Shown here piece after piece: positions 10,870 to 20,075 of a stretch of DNA of 64,000 bases; position 1 is the first letter of the stretch; every line of letters starts with the position of its first letter. The notes below the pieces were generated by a model that saw nothing but the letters and a program-made list of their open reading frames with translations, was not told the DNA's origin and made no database searches. The stretch comes from QWHO01 sp039809865 (GTDB lineage: Bacteria > Vulcanimicrobiota > Xenobia > Xenobiales > QWHO01): NCBI GenBank assembly GCA_039809865.1, contig JBDHVW010000002.1:124001-188000 (forward strand), read 5' to 3'. A program made the translations under genes and the position numbers.

Positions 10870-11505
10870 ATGCTACCCATTCGCGTCATGGCGGTGGACG
10901 ACCACCCCATGGTTCGCGCTGGCGTGCGTTCGACGTTGCTCGAGCACCCGGACATTGTCCTGGTGGCGGAAGCGACCGATGGCGCCGACGCGTTTTACCA
11001 ATTGTCCCGTTTGGACCCGCTGCCCCACATCATGCTGCTCGACCTGGCCATGCCCCGCATGGACGGTCTGCAGGTACTGGCAGCGCTACCCGAGCGATTT
11101 CCGACGGTGGCGGTCATCATCATCACCGGCTCGGCCCAGACGGGCACCCTGGCGGAGTGCCTCATCGCCGGCGCCCGTGGCTACGTGCTCAAAGACCAGT
11201 TCCTGGAGATGCTGCCGCTGGCGATCCGGGTAGTTTATCACGGAGGTTGTGTCATTCCCAGCACGTTGAAGGTGCCCACTGGACCTCCGGTGGTGGGGCA
11301 ACCCGTCCCGATGCGCTTGACCGAGCGGGAGCTCACGATTTTGAAGTTCGTGGCCCAGGGGTTGAGCAACCGGGAGATCGGGCTCCAGCTCACCCTGTCG
11401 GAAGCGACGATCAAGAAGCACGTACAGGCGTTGCTGGCCAAATTGGACGCCGAGGGCCGGGGTCACGCCGCGATCATCGCCATGAAGAACGGCTGGATCG
11501 AATAG
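10870..11505 (+). CDS. NarL/FixJ-type response regulator (orphan)
   Basis: The 211-residue protein has a receiver domain (1-120) with the acidic pocket in VDDHPMVRAG, phospho-acceptor Asp58 in MLLDLAMPRMDG and Lys in GYVLKDQ. The C-terminal LuxR-type helix-turn-helix (about 145-205) reads LTERELTILKFVAQGLSNRE and EATIKKHVQALLAKL. CGGAGG precedes the ATG. No histidine kinase is adjacent; the closest related pair is the regulator/kinase at 17.7-20 kb, with which it shares the YVLKDQ and ATIKK(H/Y)VQ motifs, suggesting duplication and possibly a shared kinase. Confidence 0.92.
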   Translation: MLPIRVMAVDDHPMVRAGVRSTLLEHPDIVLVAEATDGADAFYQLSRLDPLPHIMLLDLAMPRMDGLQVLAALPERFPTVAVIIITGSAQTGTLAECLIAGARGYVLKDQFLEMLPLAIRVVYHGGCVIPSTLKVPTGPPVVGQPVPMRLTERELTILKFVAQGLSNREIGLQLTLSEATIKKHVQALLAKLDAEGRGHAAIIAMKNGWIE

Positions 11506-11622
11506 GGAAGGATGAACTGCCAGAGGATCCAACCGATCCTGGTCTAACCCAGACAACAGTCCATTCATGCCTGGAGCGGACTCTGTTTCAGGTTGAACAG
11601 ACCAAAGAAGGAGCGGAAATCA

Positions 11623-11784
11623 ATGAAAAACTACCTCTTGATCCTGGGACTCGGAGTGCTGCTGGTCGGTTGCTCGGGTGAAACCACGACCACGACGACC
11701 TCGACCACGACGCCCTCGCCGGGCACCACGTCGACCAGCACGACCACGACGACGATGACACCGGCCCCGTCGACCAGCCCCTAG
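11623..11784 (+). CDS. Small Thr-rich lipoprotein
   Basis: The 53-residue precursor has a lipoprotein signal (MKNYLLILGLGVLLVGC, lipobox LVGC at about 14-17). The mature part is almost entirely Thr, Ser and Pro, an extended, possibly surface-spacing tail. AAGGAG is about ten bases upstream of the ATG. A strong terminator follows within ten bases, so it is a stand-alone unit. No function can be assigned; a small envelope lipoprotein is the safe description. Confidence 0.7.
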   Translation: MKNYLLILGLGVLLVGCSGETTTTTTSTTTPSPGTTSTSTTTTTMTPAPSTSP

Positions 11785-11791
11785 AGAAGAA

Positions 11792-11820
11792 GAAGGCCGG
11801 CAGTCCGACTGCCGGCCTTC
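11792..11820. terminator. Bidirectional terminator between lipoprotein and convergent SDR
   Basis: A perfect 13-bp stem (11792-11804 with 11808-11820) with a CCG loop is followed by TCTGTCC. It sits between the stops of two convergent genes. Confidence 0.8.
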
Positions 11821-11841
11821 TCTGTCCTCGTCAGGGTAACT

Positions 11842-12897
11842 TTAGTCCCGCGCGCCCGCTGCCACGGCCCTGCCTTTGTGCTCCTGGTAGCGGCGCTTGG
11901 CCTGTCGCCCCAGCGTCTGGGCCGCGACCAGCCAGCCTGGCGCCTGTTCGGAAACTGCTTGTCCCTCCACGGGAGGAGCCTTCCCCCTGGCAGCGGGCAG
12001 CAGGCTCCGGCTCACCAGTCCGGCCAGGTCAGTGACCAGGCCGGGGAACAGCCCGTGAGCGAGGGCCAGCAGCTCGGCGGGCAGAGTCAATCGATGCTCG
12101 GCTTTGTTCCGGAAAAGAGCGGTCAAGAGCTGCCGGGCCGCCTCCCGGGCTGGCATCGTAACCAGCGGCAGGCTCGAGCTCAAACTGAACCAGGCGTGCT
12201 CCCGTTGGGCATCGCCCACGAACAGGGCATTGTCGTGAGAGCCCGTGCGCATCAGGCCGGGCACTCCCGTCAGCACGTGGATGCCGTGCGGCCCCATCTC
12301 TTGCCGGAGCCCCTCGCTGAAAGCGACCGCGGCCGCCTTCGCACAGGAGTAGGGAACCAGGTGGGGCACTGTCACCCTCCCCCCTATCGAGGTGACATTC
12401 AGGATGGCCCCCGAGCCTCGTTCCTGCATTTGCGGAAGAACGGCCAGGCTGCAATGCACCGTTCCCCAGTACATGACGTCCATGGCGCTCTCGAACTCTG
12501 CCAGCCTCTGGTTCTCGAGCGGACCTACGAAGATGATGCCGGCATTGTTGATCAAGACGTCCACGGGGCCCGCGAGGTCTACCATTCGCTGTACCTGGTG
12601 GCGATCTCCCACGTCGCAAACAAAGGTCCGCACGCGCGTTCCTCTACCGCGTAGCTCGGCGGCGGCTCGCTCGAGCTCGGAGGCATCGCGAGCGCACAGA
12701 ATCAGGTGGGCGCCCTGCCGGCTCAGCTCACGAGCCAGCGCCAGTCCGAGCCCTCTCGTCCCTCCGGTGATCAGGACATTCTTCCCACGGTAGGAGCGAA
12801 GAGCGGTTCGCGTCCGCAGTCTGTCGTAGCCCAGTGCTGTGAGGCCGAGGCCCAGACCACCCGCCAGGCAGGCGACAAGTTTCTGTTTGTCAGTCAT
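11842..12897 (-). CDS. Membrane-anchored short-chain dehydrogenase
   Basis: The product (351 residues from the ATG ending at 12897) starts with a hydrophobic helix (LVACLAGGLGLGLTALGY) that probably anchors it. An SDR domain follows, with ITGGTRGLGLALARELS, LINNAGIIFVG and the catalytic YSCAKAAA. A C-terminal extension of about 90 residues is rich in Arg/Ala. Such anchored SDRs often act on lipids or sterol-like substrates. An in-frame ATG six codons upstream (12915) is an alternative start; GAGAAAG favours 12897. It is convergent with the small lipoprotein. Confidence 0.85.
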   Translation of the reverse strand: MTDKQKLVACLAGGLGLGLTALGYDRLRTRTALRSYRGKNVLITGGTRGLGLALARELSRQGAHLILCARDASELERAAAELRGRGTRVRTFVCDVGDRHQVQRMVDLAGPVDVLINNAGIIFVGPLENQRLAEFESAMDVMYWGTVHCSLAVLPQMQERGSGAILNVTSIGGRVTVPHLVPYSCAKAAAVAFSEGLRQEMGPHGIHVLTGVPGLMRTGSHDNALFVGDAQREHAWFSLSSSLPLVTMPAREAARQLLTALFRNKAEHRLTLPAELLALAHGLFPGLVTDLAGLVSRSLLPAARGKAPPVEGQAVSEQAPGWLVAAQTLGRQAKRRYQEHKGRAVAAGARD

Positions 12898-13066
12898 CTT
12901 TCTCAGCTTAGTCATGCGGTCTGGTTTCGACCAGTGACGACGGTTGTGGGGTGGGGCACCCGAAAGGAGGAGAAAGGTACCCCTGCGCTTGGGATCGGCC
13001 ACTCTCACGGTTCCAGAGTCGAACCGCTAAGCTGGAGCCATCTAAGAATTCGAGGAGAGTCATCCC

Positions 13067-13474
13067 ATGGAAATCGTTTTCAGCCACTTGAAGATCGTCC
13101 CGCCGGAGAATGCCGAGCAGCACGACGATACTGAAACTCGTTGCCACTTCGAGGCCAGCCTCCGCAACGACAGCGAGGGGCTCGAGACCGTACGCATCGT
13201 CTATGCGGTCGAGCACGTCGACGGACGCACCCGCACCGAGGAGGTCGCGGTCGCAATCGAGCCCGGGTCAACCCTCGAGTGGGATGCCTGGCTGTCGCTC
13301 TGGTCGCGTTTCGAGGCCCCCCAGACCGTGGAGGCCATTGCCCGCATGAACGTGGGCGGGCGCGAGCTGGAGGTGCGCGAGTCTTTCGAGATCAGCTCGG
13401 GCGAGCGTCCCCGCACCTGTGACCCGGCCCGCCAGAACATGCCTTCGGGCGGCGGGCTGAGGGGTGAAGTTTAG
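13067..13474 (+). CDS. Hypothetical protein, 135 residues, beta-rich
   Basis: An ATG with GAGGAG upstream starts a 135-residue protein without signal peptide. The alternating pattern in ETRCHFEASLRNDSEG, VRIVYAVEHVDGRTRTEEVA and SLWSRFEAPQTVEAIARM suggests an Ig-like or other beta-sandwich fold that compares or scales a response. Four of its last 20 residues are Gly and one Cys is present near the end. No family was recognised. It lies alone between divergent SDR and the DUF892 gene. Confidence 0.7.
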   Translation: MEIVFSHLKIVPPENAEQHDDTETRCHFEASLRNDSEGLETVRIVYAVEHVDGRTRTEEVAVAIEPGSTLEWDAWLSLWSRFEAPQTVEAIARMNVGGRELEVRESFEISSGERPRTCDPARQNMPSGGGLRGEV

Positions 13475-13589
13475 CTTTTCTGGAGCCGTCCCTACGTACG
13501 GGTAGGAGTCTCTGGGTATCTCGATCCCTCACGCTGGTCACGACCTGGCTGTATTCTTGGGTCAGCCTACTTTTCTGAGGAGACTACCG

Positions 13590-14087
13590 ATGAAAATCGA
13601 AACATTCGAAGACCTGTTCATTATGGAGCTCAAGGACCTGTACTCGGCCGAGAAGCAGATCCTGAAGGCTCTTCCCAAAATCATCAAGCACGTGACCTCG
13701 TCCACCCTGAAGACCGCTCTGGAGAACCATCTGCAGGAGACCGAGGGCCAGCTCGAGCGCCTCGAAAAGATTTCCGAGTTGCTCGACAAGAAGCTCACGG
13801 GCCACGCCTGTAAGGCCATGGAGGGCCTCATCAAGGAGGGCGACGAGCTGATGAAAGAGGTGGAGAAGGGCGACGTCCTCGACGCCGGCCTGATCGGCGC
13901 GTGTCAGCGCGTCGAGCACTATGAGATCGCCGGCTACGGCACCGCCCGCACCTACGCCGGACTGCTCGGCCAGACCGAGGTCCAGAAGCTCTTGCAGGAG
14001 ACCCTGGATCAGGAAGGCGCCGCGGATCACAAGCTGACCAAGATCGCTGAGAGCCAGGTCAACTCCAAGGCGATGCAGGCAGTTTAA
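13590..14087 (+). CDS. YciF-type DUF892 ferritin-like protein
   Basis: The 165-residue product begins MKIETFEDLFIMELKDLYSA, the hallmark of the DUF892/YciF family, a ferritin-like four-helix bundle with a di-iron site. Conserved helices include YSAEKQILKALPKI, NHLQETEGQLERLEKI, CQRVEHYEIAGYGTARTYA and LDQEGAADHKLTKIAE; the Glu and Glu-x-x-His residues fit the metal ligands. Family members are induced by osmotic and general stress. TGAGGAGA precedes the ATG at 13590, so the longer upstream frame is not used. A strong terminator follows. Confidence 0.93.
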   Translation: MKIETFEDLFIMELKDLYSAEKQILKALPKIIKHVTSSTLKTALENHLQETEGQLERLEKISELLDKKLTGHACKAMEGLIKEGDELMKEVEKGDVLDAGLIGACQRVEHYEIAGYGTARTYAGLLGQTEVQKLLQETLDQEGAADHKLTKIAESQVNSKAMQAV

Positions 14088-14101
14088 AACCCGTTCTGAC
14101 G

Positions 14102-14133
14102 AGGGGAGCCAGTTTTCTGGCTCCCCTTTTTTC
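14102..14133 (+). terminator. Rho-independent terminator after DUF892 gene
   Basis: An 11-bp stem (14102-14112 with 14117-14127), a TTTT loop and a run of six T make a textbook intrinsic terminator 15 bp after the stop. Confidence 0.92.
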
Positions 14134-14149
14134 TTGAGAGGAGAATCCC

Positions 14150-15121
14150 ATGAGCACGAAATTTGGTTATGCCCTGTCCAGCGAGGAGCACGCTCCGCTG
14201 ACACTGATCGAGAATGCCCGCCTGGCCGAGGAGCTGGGCTTCGAGTTCGCTCTGATCTCGGATCACTTTCATCCCTGGGTATCCAAGCAGCCCCACAGCC
14301 CGTTCGTCTGGAGCACGCTGGGCGGCCTCGCGGTTTCTACCCGGAAGCTGCAGATCGGGACCGGGGTGACCTGTCCCCTGCAGCGCATCCATCCCGCCAT
14401 CATCGCCCAGGCCGCCGCCTCGGTGGCCGCCATGATGGACGGTCGCTTCTTCCTGGGGGTGGGCACGGGTGAGAACCTGAACGAGCACATTCTGGGCGAC
14501 AAGTGGGAGCCCATCGATCGCCGCATGCAGATGCTCGAGGAGGCCGTCGAGGTGATCCGCGAGCTGTGGAAAGGCGAGAACTGCAGCTTCGAGGGCAAGT
14601 TCTACGAGGTCGAGGACGCGCGCATCTTCACCCTGCCCAAAGAGGCCCCGATGATCGCCGTGGCGGCTTCAGGCGAAGAAGCCGCCGAGCTGTCCGGCCG
14701 GGTGGGGGATGCACTCGTCAGCACCTCGCCCGACGAGAAGCTCGTCCGCACTTTCCAGAAAGCCGGCGGGAAGGGCAAGCCGCTGTATGGTCAGGCGACG
14801 GTTTGCTGGGCCAGCTCCAAGGACGACGCCCTCGAGCTGGCGCTCGAAACCTGGCCCAACAGCGCGTTCCCCGGTCAGATGTCGCAGGAGGTCCGCACGG
14901 TCGAGCACTTCGACCAGCTGGCCAAAGGCGTCAAACCTGAGGACATCGCGAAGAACATCGTCTGCGGCCCCGACCCCGAGCCCCACGTGAAAGCTCTGCG
15001 CGAGTTCATCGAGGCCGGCTTCGATCACGTTTACGTGCACCAGATCGGCCCCGATCAGGAGGGCTTCCTGAGGTTCTACGCCGAGCAGGTCCTGCCCAAG
15101 CTCTCGCTGGTCGCGAAATGA
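14150..15121 (+). CDS. LLM-class oxidoreductase, F420-type (glucose-6-phosphate dehydrogenase-like family)
   Basis: The 323-residue enzyme is a luciferase-like TIM barrel. MSTKFGYALSSEEHAPLTLIENARLAEELGF and ALISDHFHPW match the F420-binding subfamily related to F420-dependent glucose-6-phosphate dehydrogenase; LGVGTGENLNEH is the typical phosphate/cofactor loop. It would transfer hydride between F420 (or FMN) and an unknown substrate. If F420 is used, the organism must make it, but no F420 biosynthesis genes lie in this window. AGAGGAGA precedes the ATG. It ends convergent with LigD across a large hairpin. Confidence 0.87.
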   Translation: MSTKFGYALSSEEHAPLTLIENARLAEELGFEFALISDHFHPWVSKQPHSPFVWSTLGGLAVSTRKLQIGTGVTCPLQRIHPAIIAQAAASVAAMMDGRFFLGVGTGENLNEHILGDKWEPIDRRMQMLEEAVEVIRELWKGENCSFEGKFYEVEDARIFTLPKEAPMIAVAASGEEAAELSGRVGDALVSTSPDEKLVRTFQKAGGKGKPLYGQATVCWASSKDDALELALETWPNSAFPGQMSQEVRTVEHFDQLAKGVKPEDIAKNIVCGPDPEPHVKALREFIEAGFDHVYVHQIGPDQEGFLRFYAEQVLPKLSLVAK

Positions 15122-15126
15122 GTCGA

Positions 15127-15180
15127 GCCGCGGCTGCCTGCAGGCTCCCCCGTGTCTCGGGGAGGGCGGGCGGCCGCGGT
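15127..15180. terminator. Two-tier hairpin between convergent LLM and LigD genes
   Basis: An outer 12-bp stem (15127-15138 with 15169-15180, two G-U-type mismatches) encloses an inner CTCCCC/GGGGAG hairpin. The right arm touches the ligD stop. Likely a shared transcription barrier. Confidence 0.5.
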
Positions 15181-17543
15181 CAGCTCGGGAGTCTCTGCTT
15201 CAGATTGAAGAACTCGGGCCATGGATCGTCTCTTTCCGGCACCGTGTGAACCGTGAATTTCCTGGGGTCGAGCTCGGCGGTGACCTCCTCCCAGGTCAGG
15301 GGGGTGGCCACCAGGGCTCCATCGCGCGCCCGGGTCGAATAGGCGGCGACCGCCGTGGCGCCGTGCCCGTTGCGTTGGAAGTCGAGGTAAATCTTGCCGT
15401 GGCGTTTGGCTTTCGTCATCACCTCGACGTACTTCTTCGGGTTCTCGCGTACCATGAACTCGACCAGGGTCTGCGAGAACGCGTGCATCGCGTCCCATCC
15501 CACCTTGGGTTGCAACGGCACCACGATGTGCAAACCTTTCCCTCCGGTCGTCTTGCAGAAGCTCTGGAGCCCCACCGAGTCGAGCCGCTCGCGCACCTCG
15601 TGGGCGGCCGACACGACCTCCTTCCACTCGACGTCCTCGGCGGGATCGAGATCCAGCACCATCCGGTCAGGCTTGTCCAGGTGCCCCACGCTGCAACCCC
15701 ACGGATGGAACTCCAGGGTGCCGAATTGCACGAGGGAAATCAACCCTTCCTGGTCGGTGATCATCAGGTGCTCGGCCGGACCTTCGCGTTCCTGGACTTC
15801 GACCGCTTTCACCGCGGCCGGAAAGCCTTTGACGCGATGCTTGTGGTAAAAGCACTTCTCGGCCATGCCCCGGGGGCAGCGCATGATGGCCAGGGGGCGA
15901 TTCACCAGGTGCGGCAGCATCCGGTCGGCCACCGAGCGGTAGTAGTCGGCTATCTCGAGCTTGGTGACCCCAACGTCCGGGTAGACCTTACGGTCGGGGT
16001 TGCTGATCTTGACCTCGTCGACGTCGTCCTCCTCGTCGGGAGCCGTGACCTCGTCCGCGGGCTTGTCCTCGCGCAGACCCTTGAATGAAGGGTGCCGCAG
16101 GATGCCCTCCCGGGTCTGCTCGGCGTACTCGACCTGCACCACGAGTTTGGGGGTGACCCAGTGGAGCCCTTTCCCGCGAGGTGGATTCTTGAAGGGCGAG
16201 GTCTTGCGATCCAGCCTCGCGAGAGCTTGCGAGAGCTCCTGCAGCGAACGGGCGTTGAATCCCGTGCCGACCTTGCCGCGGTAGACCAGCTCCTCTTCTT
16301 CGAAGACCCCCACCAGCAACGCACCCAGACCCTGGCGCGACCCGGACGGGTCGGACCAGCCGCCTACGACGAACTCCTCCGCCTGCTTGCACTTGATCTT
16401 CAGCCAGTCACCGTTGCGGGTGCTGGCGTAGCCGGCGTCACCGCGCTTGCTGATGATCCCCTCGGCGCCGGCGGCGCAAGCCTGGGCAAAGAAGTCATCA
16501 CCCTGGCCCGCGAGGTGGTCCGAGAAGCGCACCGCCGAGCCGGGTAACAGCAGTCCTTGCAGGAGCAGCTTGCGTTCGAGCAAGGGAGTATCGCGCAGAT
16601 CGTAGCCTTCGCAGAAGGGCAGGTCGAAAACGTAGAAGGCCAGCTCTCCACGGCCTTGCTGCAGAGCCTGGAAATCGCTCGTCCCGTCGGGGCGCAACAT
16701 CACGATCTCGCCATCGAGGATGGCCTGGTTGACGGGCAGCTCCTTGAGGGCCTCGACCACCGGACCATAGCGATGGGTCCAGTCCTGATGGGTGCGGGTG
16801 CGCAGCACCACCTTGCCTTTGTCGAGAAAGGCCAGGATACGGTAGCCATCGTGCTTGAGCTCGTGAACCCAGACGTCGCCGCGCGGGATCTCGGTGCTCA
16901 GACGCGCGAGCTGAGGCTCGAGCTGCGAGGGTTGCCTGGCCTTGCGCGCTCCCGTCAGGTCGGAGGGGTCGGGCGTCTGGCCGTGCCAGACCGCGTCTTG
17001 CGACGAGGCGATCGCATCCAGGGAACGGCCGGTGGCCACGCTCCGGTCGTCGTGCAGGATGTCCCCCTCCTCACTGGCCTCGTCGTCGCGCGACTTGATC
17101 AGAAGCCAGTTCTTGCCGTCTGGCAGGCGCACCAGGTTCCAGACTCCCCGCAGCTTCTCGCCATGCAGCGCGAACTTCAGCTTCCCGCTTTCGAGCGCTT
17201 GCAGAGGCTTCTTGTCGATGGGCTCCCAGGTGCCGCGGTCCCAGAGCATCACGGTGCCGCCGCCGTATTCACCCTCGGGAATGATGCCTTCGAACGCGCC
17301 GTAGTCGACCGGATGGTCCTCGACCTGCACGGCCAGTCGCCGCTCGTGGGGGTCAAGACTGGGGCCTTTGGGCACGGCCCAACTCTTGAGCACGCCGTCC
17401 AGCTCCAGTCGAAAGTCATAGTGGAGCCGACTGGCGTCGTGCTTTTGAATGACGTAGAGGTGGCCTGAGGCTCCTTTGACCTGGGCCTCCGGCTCGGGGG
17501 TCTTCTCGAAATCGCGCTTCTTGCGATACTCGGCGAGGCTCAT
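15180..17543 (-). CDS. ligD: ATP-dependent DNA ligase LigD (3'-phosphoesterase, ligase, polymerase)
   Basis: This 787-residue enzyme repairs double-strand breaks by non-homologous end joining. The order is phosphoesterase (1-155; HDASRLHYDFRLELDG, EDHPVDYGAFEGIIP), ligase (205-500; adenylation Lys230 in ELKHDGYR, DGEIVML, and GAEGIISKR) and primase-polymerase (515-787; ISNPDRKVYPDVGVTK, the Asp pair in LDLDPAED, and HIVVPLQPK). This order is that of Pseudomonas LigD, not mycobacterial. The usual partner Ku is not in the window. Stress and desiccation genes surround it, in keeping with a survival role. Confidence 0.96.
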   Translation of the reverse strand: MSLAEYRKKRDFEKTPEPEAQVKGASGHLYVIQKHDASRLHYDFRLELDGVLKSWAVPKGPSLDPHERRLAVQVEDHPVDYGAFEGIIPEGEYGGGTVMLWDRGTWEPIDKKPLQALESGKLKFALHGEKLRGVWNLVRLPDGKNWLLIKSRDDEASEEGDILHDDRSVATGRSLDAIASSQDAVWHGQTPDPSDLTGARKARQPSQLEPQLARLSTEIPRGDVWVHELKHDGYRILAFLDKGKVVLRTRTHQDWTHRYGPVVEALKELPVNQAILDGEIVMLRPDGTSDFQALQQGRGELAFYVFDLPFCEGYDLRDTPLLERKLLLQGLLLPGSAVRFSDHLAGQGDDFFAQACAAGAEGIISKRGDAGYASTRNGDWLKIKCKQAEEFVVGGWSDPSGSRQGLGALLVGVFEEEELVYRGKVGTGFNARSLQELSQALARLDRKTSPFKNPPRGKGLHWVTPKLVVQVEYAEQTREGILRHPSFKGLREDKPADEVTAPDEEDDVDEVKISNPDRKVYPDVGVTKLEIADYYRSVADRMLPHLVNRPLAIMRCPRGMAEKCFYHKHRVKGFPAAVKAVEVQEREGPAEHLMITDQEGLISLVQFGTLEFHPWGCSVGHLDKPDRMVLDLDPAEDVEWKEVVSAAHEVRERLDSVGLQSFCKTTGGKGLHIVVPLQPKVGWDAMHAFSQTLVEFMVRENPKKYVEVMTKAKRHGKIYLDFQRNGHGATAVAAYSTRARDGALVATPLTWEEVTAELDPRKFTVHTVPERDDPWPEFFNLKQRLPS

Positions 17544-17692
17544 CCCTACATCCTAGCATTTCGCTACGAACCGGCCCCAGGTACGCCCGTCCCGTGGTTT
17601 GGCTACGAATGAGGGCAGTAAGGGTACACCGGGTCACCGAAGAATCGCTCTCGGAAAGGTGGGTACACGAAAATGATCCAGAGCCTTCGAGG

Positions 17693-18358
17693 GTGAGCAC
17701 GATCGCAACCACACTTCAGCTCGTGCTCGTGGACGACCATCCCTTGTTGCGCGAGGGTCTGCGCGCCATTCTCTCGGGCGAGCCCGACCTGAGCCTGGTC
17801 GCCGAATTTCCGGGTGGGGCCGAGCTCCTGGCTTTTCTGGACTCGGCCCCCGCCTTACCGGACGTCATCCTCCTGGACGTGCGCATGCCCGACATGGATG
17901 GGCTCGAAGTGCTACGGCGCCTCGGCGAGCGCCATCCCGAGCTGGCGGTCATCATGCTGACGATGTATGAGAGCGAGACCTATCTCACCGAAGCGCTGGC
18001 GGCTGGCGCCCGGGGGTATGTGCTCAAGGACCAGGCCTGCGAGCTGATTCCTCTGGCGGTGCGCACCGTCGCGGCTGGCGGCATGGTGCTTCCGCCGGCC
18101 TTGCTCTCTCGGATCCTCAACGCCGGCCCCGGCGCGGTCCGAGATGGCCCGGTGATGATCGACTGCCCGCTGTCGCCGCGAGAAATTGCGATCGTGCGTC
18201 TCATCTCCAAAGGCTACAGCAATCGCGCGATAGCCGAAGAGTTGCACCTGGCTGAGGCGACCATCAAGAAGTACGTCCAGAGTTTGACGGGCAAACTCGG
18301 CGCGAGCGATCGCGGTCATGCGGCCGTGCTCGGAATGCGGATGGGAATCGTGGACTAG
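17693..18358 (+). CDS. NarL-type response regulator paired with hybrid kinase
   Basis: The 221-residue regulator has the receiver signature VDDHPLLREG, phospho-acceptor Asp62 in ILLDVRMPDMDG and GYVLKDQ, then a LuxR helix-turn-helix (LSPREIAIVRLISKGYSNRA and EATIKKYVQSL). GTG at 17693 is chosen since no upstream in-frame start has a ribosome site; a GAGG lies immediately before it. The stop is one base before the kinase start, so the two form a two-component operon. Divergent from ligD across 149 bp. Confidence 0.92.
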   Translation: MSTIATTLQLVLVDDHPLLREGLRAILSGEPDLSLVAEFPGGAELLAFLDSAPALPDVILLDVRMPDMDGLEVLRRLGERHPELAVIMLTMYESETYLTEALAAGARGYVLKDQACELIPLAVRTVAAGGMVLPPALLSRILNAGPGAVRDGPVMIDCPLSPREIAIVRLISKGYSNRAIAEELHLAEATIKKYVQSLTGKLGASDRGHAAVLGMRMGIVD

Positions 18359-18359
18359 C

Positions 18360-20075
18360 TTGCCTCCCGAGCTCCGGATTCTGCTGGTGGAGGACAACGA
18401 GCTCTATCGCCTGCATTTGCGGGGCGCCCTCCAAGGCCAGGGTGTAGAGCTGAAGGAAGCACCAGACCTGGCCAGCGGATTGCAGGCGCTCGAGCAAAAT
18501 GAGTTCGATTGCGGCGTGGTCGACCTCCAGCTTCCCGACGGAGATGGACGGCAGCTCCTGAGCGCCGAGCTCGAGTTTCCAATCGTGTTCTTGACCGGAA
18601 CGACCGAGGAGACGACCATCATCCAGGCGATTCGCGCCGGAGCCGAGGACTATCTGGTCAAGACCGCCATCGCGCACAATCTGGGGCAGGAGCTGTTGCT
18701 GGCCATTCGCAAGGCGATCGAGCGATTCGCCCGCCGTCGTGAGTTGAGCCAGTCTCTGCAGATGGTGCACTGGAGGCACATTCAGCTCGAACGGCAGGTC
18801 GAAGAGCGTAACGAGCTCTATAAACTTGCCCCTGTCGGCTATCTGGCGCTCGACCCGACGGCTCGCGTGCTCGAAGCCAACGAGGCCGCCAGCCACATGC
18901 TCGATTGCGGGCTTCCGCTGTTGATCGGGATGCCCGTGGTCTCCTGCCTCTCGCGCGAGTCGATGGTGCCCTGCCTGCGACATCTCTGGCGCTCCCTGGC
19001 GGGGGAGGATTGTGACGCTCTGCAGGTGGACGCGCGCCAGTCGCGGCGACTCCAACTGTCCTTTGTCAGAGCCACCGAGACGACGGTGCGGGTGGGTCTC
19101 ATCGACCTGACACGCCAGATGCGCATGCGCGAGGCGATGGCCGTCAGCGCGGGTGCCGCGCGCGGACTGTCCGAGGAAACGACCCTGGGTGTGTTGGAGA
19201 TGCGGTCGGACGGCACTATCGAAGCCGGGAACACGGCCGCGGAAGACCTCTTCGGCGCCGTGGATTGGCAGGGTCGGAAGCTGGCCGACGTGCTGATCGG
19301 ATGCCACCTGCGCGAAGGTCGCTACGAGTGCCTCGGGCGTGGTCGCGATGGGAGAGCGTTCCAGGCCGAGGTGTCGGTTACCCGAACGCGGAATTCGGGC
19401 CCCGACCGCTGGATTGCGCTCGTCCACGATCTCAGCCAGGACTGGCGGGCGGTCGGCCACTTAGTGGACCTGGCCGAGGCCGAGAAGAGGCGTCTCGGAC
19501 AGGAGCTGCACGACAACCTCGGCCAGCGCCTCGCGGCCATGAGCTTCGTGGCCGGGTCTCTGAACCGGCGGCTCAAGGACGGCAACCCGGAGGTCGCGGC
19601 GCTTGCCCATCGGCTGATGGAGCTCTGTCAGCAAGCGATCGTCGAGACGCGCAGCCTGGCGCAGGGCCTCTATCCCCCCGAATTGGAGACGCACGGCCTC
19701 CTCAGCGCTCTGCGCCGACTGGGGCAGGACCTGGAGCAAATCTTCGGAATCCGTTGTCGCATGGAGCTTGTCGACTGTGGGTTCGCGCCGGGGCAACCGT
19801 CCCTGCACGTCTATCGCATCGTCCAGGAGGCCCTCAACAATGCCGTGAAGCACGGGGAGGCAAACCACATCGAGGTGCGCCTTACGCGCGTCAACCAGCA
19901 GGTGCTGCTTTGCATCGAGGATGATGGCCTGGGGTTGGATCAGAACGCCCCCGAGTCCGCTCGTCTCGGTCTGCTCGGCATGCGCCATCATTGCCAGATG
20001 CTGGGCGGTACCCTCGAGCTGATTCCCAACCAGCCCACCGGCGTGGTGGTGCGCTGCCTGCTGCCCTCCCCGTGA
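18360..20075 (+). CDS. Hybrid sensor kinase: receiver, two PAS, HisKA_3, HATPase
   Basis: The 571-residue cytoplasmic kinase starts with a receiver domain (Asp55 in GVVDLQLPDG, Lys in YLVKTA), continues with two PAS modules (YKLAPVGYLALDPTARVLEAN and LGVLEMRSDGTIEAGN), a HisKA_3 phospho-acceptor (His384 in GQELHDNLGQRLAAM) and an HATPase domain (VQEALNNAVKHGEAN, IEDDGLGL, GLLGMRHHCQMLGG). HisKA_3 kinases pair with NarL regulators, matching the upstream gene. There is no membrane segment, so it senses an internal signal or a phosphorelay input. TTG at 18360 is favoured; ATG at 18318 would overlap by 41 bp. The stop overlaps the next start. Confidence 0.9.
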   Translation: MPPELRILLVEDNELYRLHLRGALQGQGVELKEAPDLASGLQALEQNEFDCGVVDLQLPDGDGRQLLSAELEFPIVFLTGTTEETTIIQAIRAGAEDYLVKTAIAHNLGQELLLAIRKAIERFARRRELSQSLQMVHWRHIQLERQVEERNELYKLAPVGYLALDPTARVLEANEAASHMLDCGLPLLIGMPVVSCLSRESMVPCLRHLWRSLAGEDCDALQVDARQSRRLQLSFVRATETTVRVGLIDLTRQMRMREAMAVSAGAARGLSEETTLGVLEMRSDGTIEAGNTAAEDLFGAVDWQGRKLADVLIGCHLREGRYECLGRGRDGRAFQAEVSVTRTRNSGPDRWIALVHDLSQDWRAVGHLVDLAEAEKRRLGQELHDNLGQRLAAMSFVAGSLNRRLKDGNPEVAALAHRLMELCQQAIVETRSLAQGLYPPELETHGLLSALRRLGQDLEQIFGIRCRMELVDCGFAPGQPSLHVYRIVQEALNNAVKHGEANHIEVRLTRVNQQVLLCIEDDGLGLDQNAPESARLGLLGMRHHCQMLGGTLELIPNQPTGVVVRCLLPSP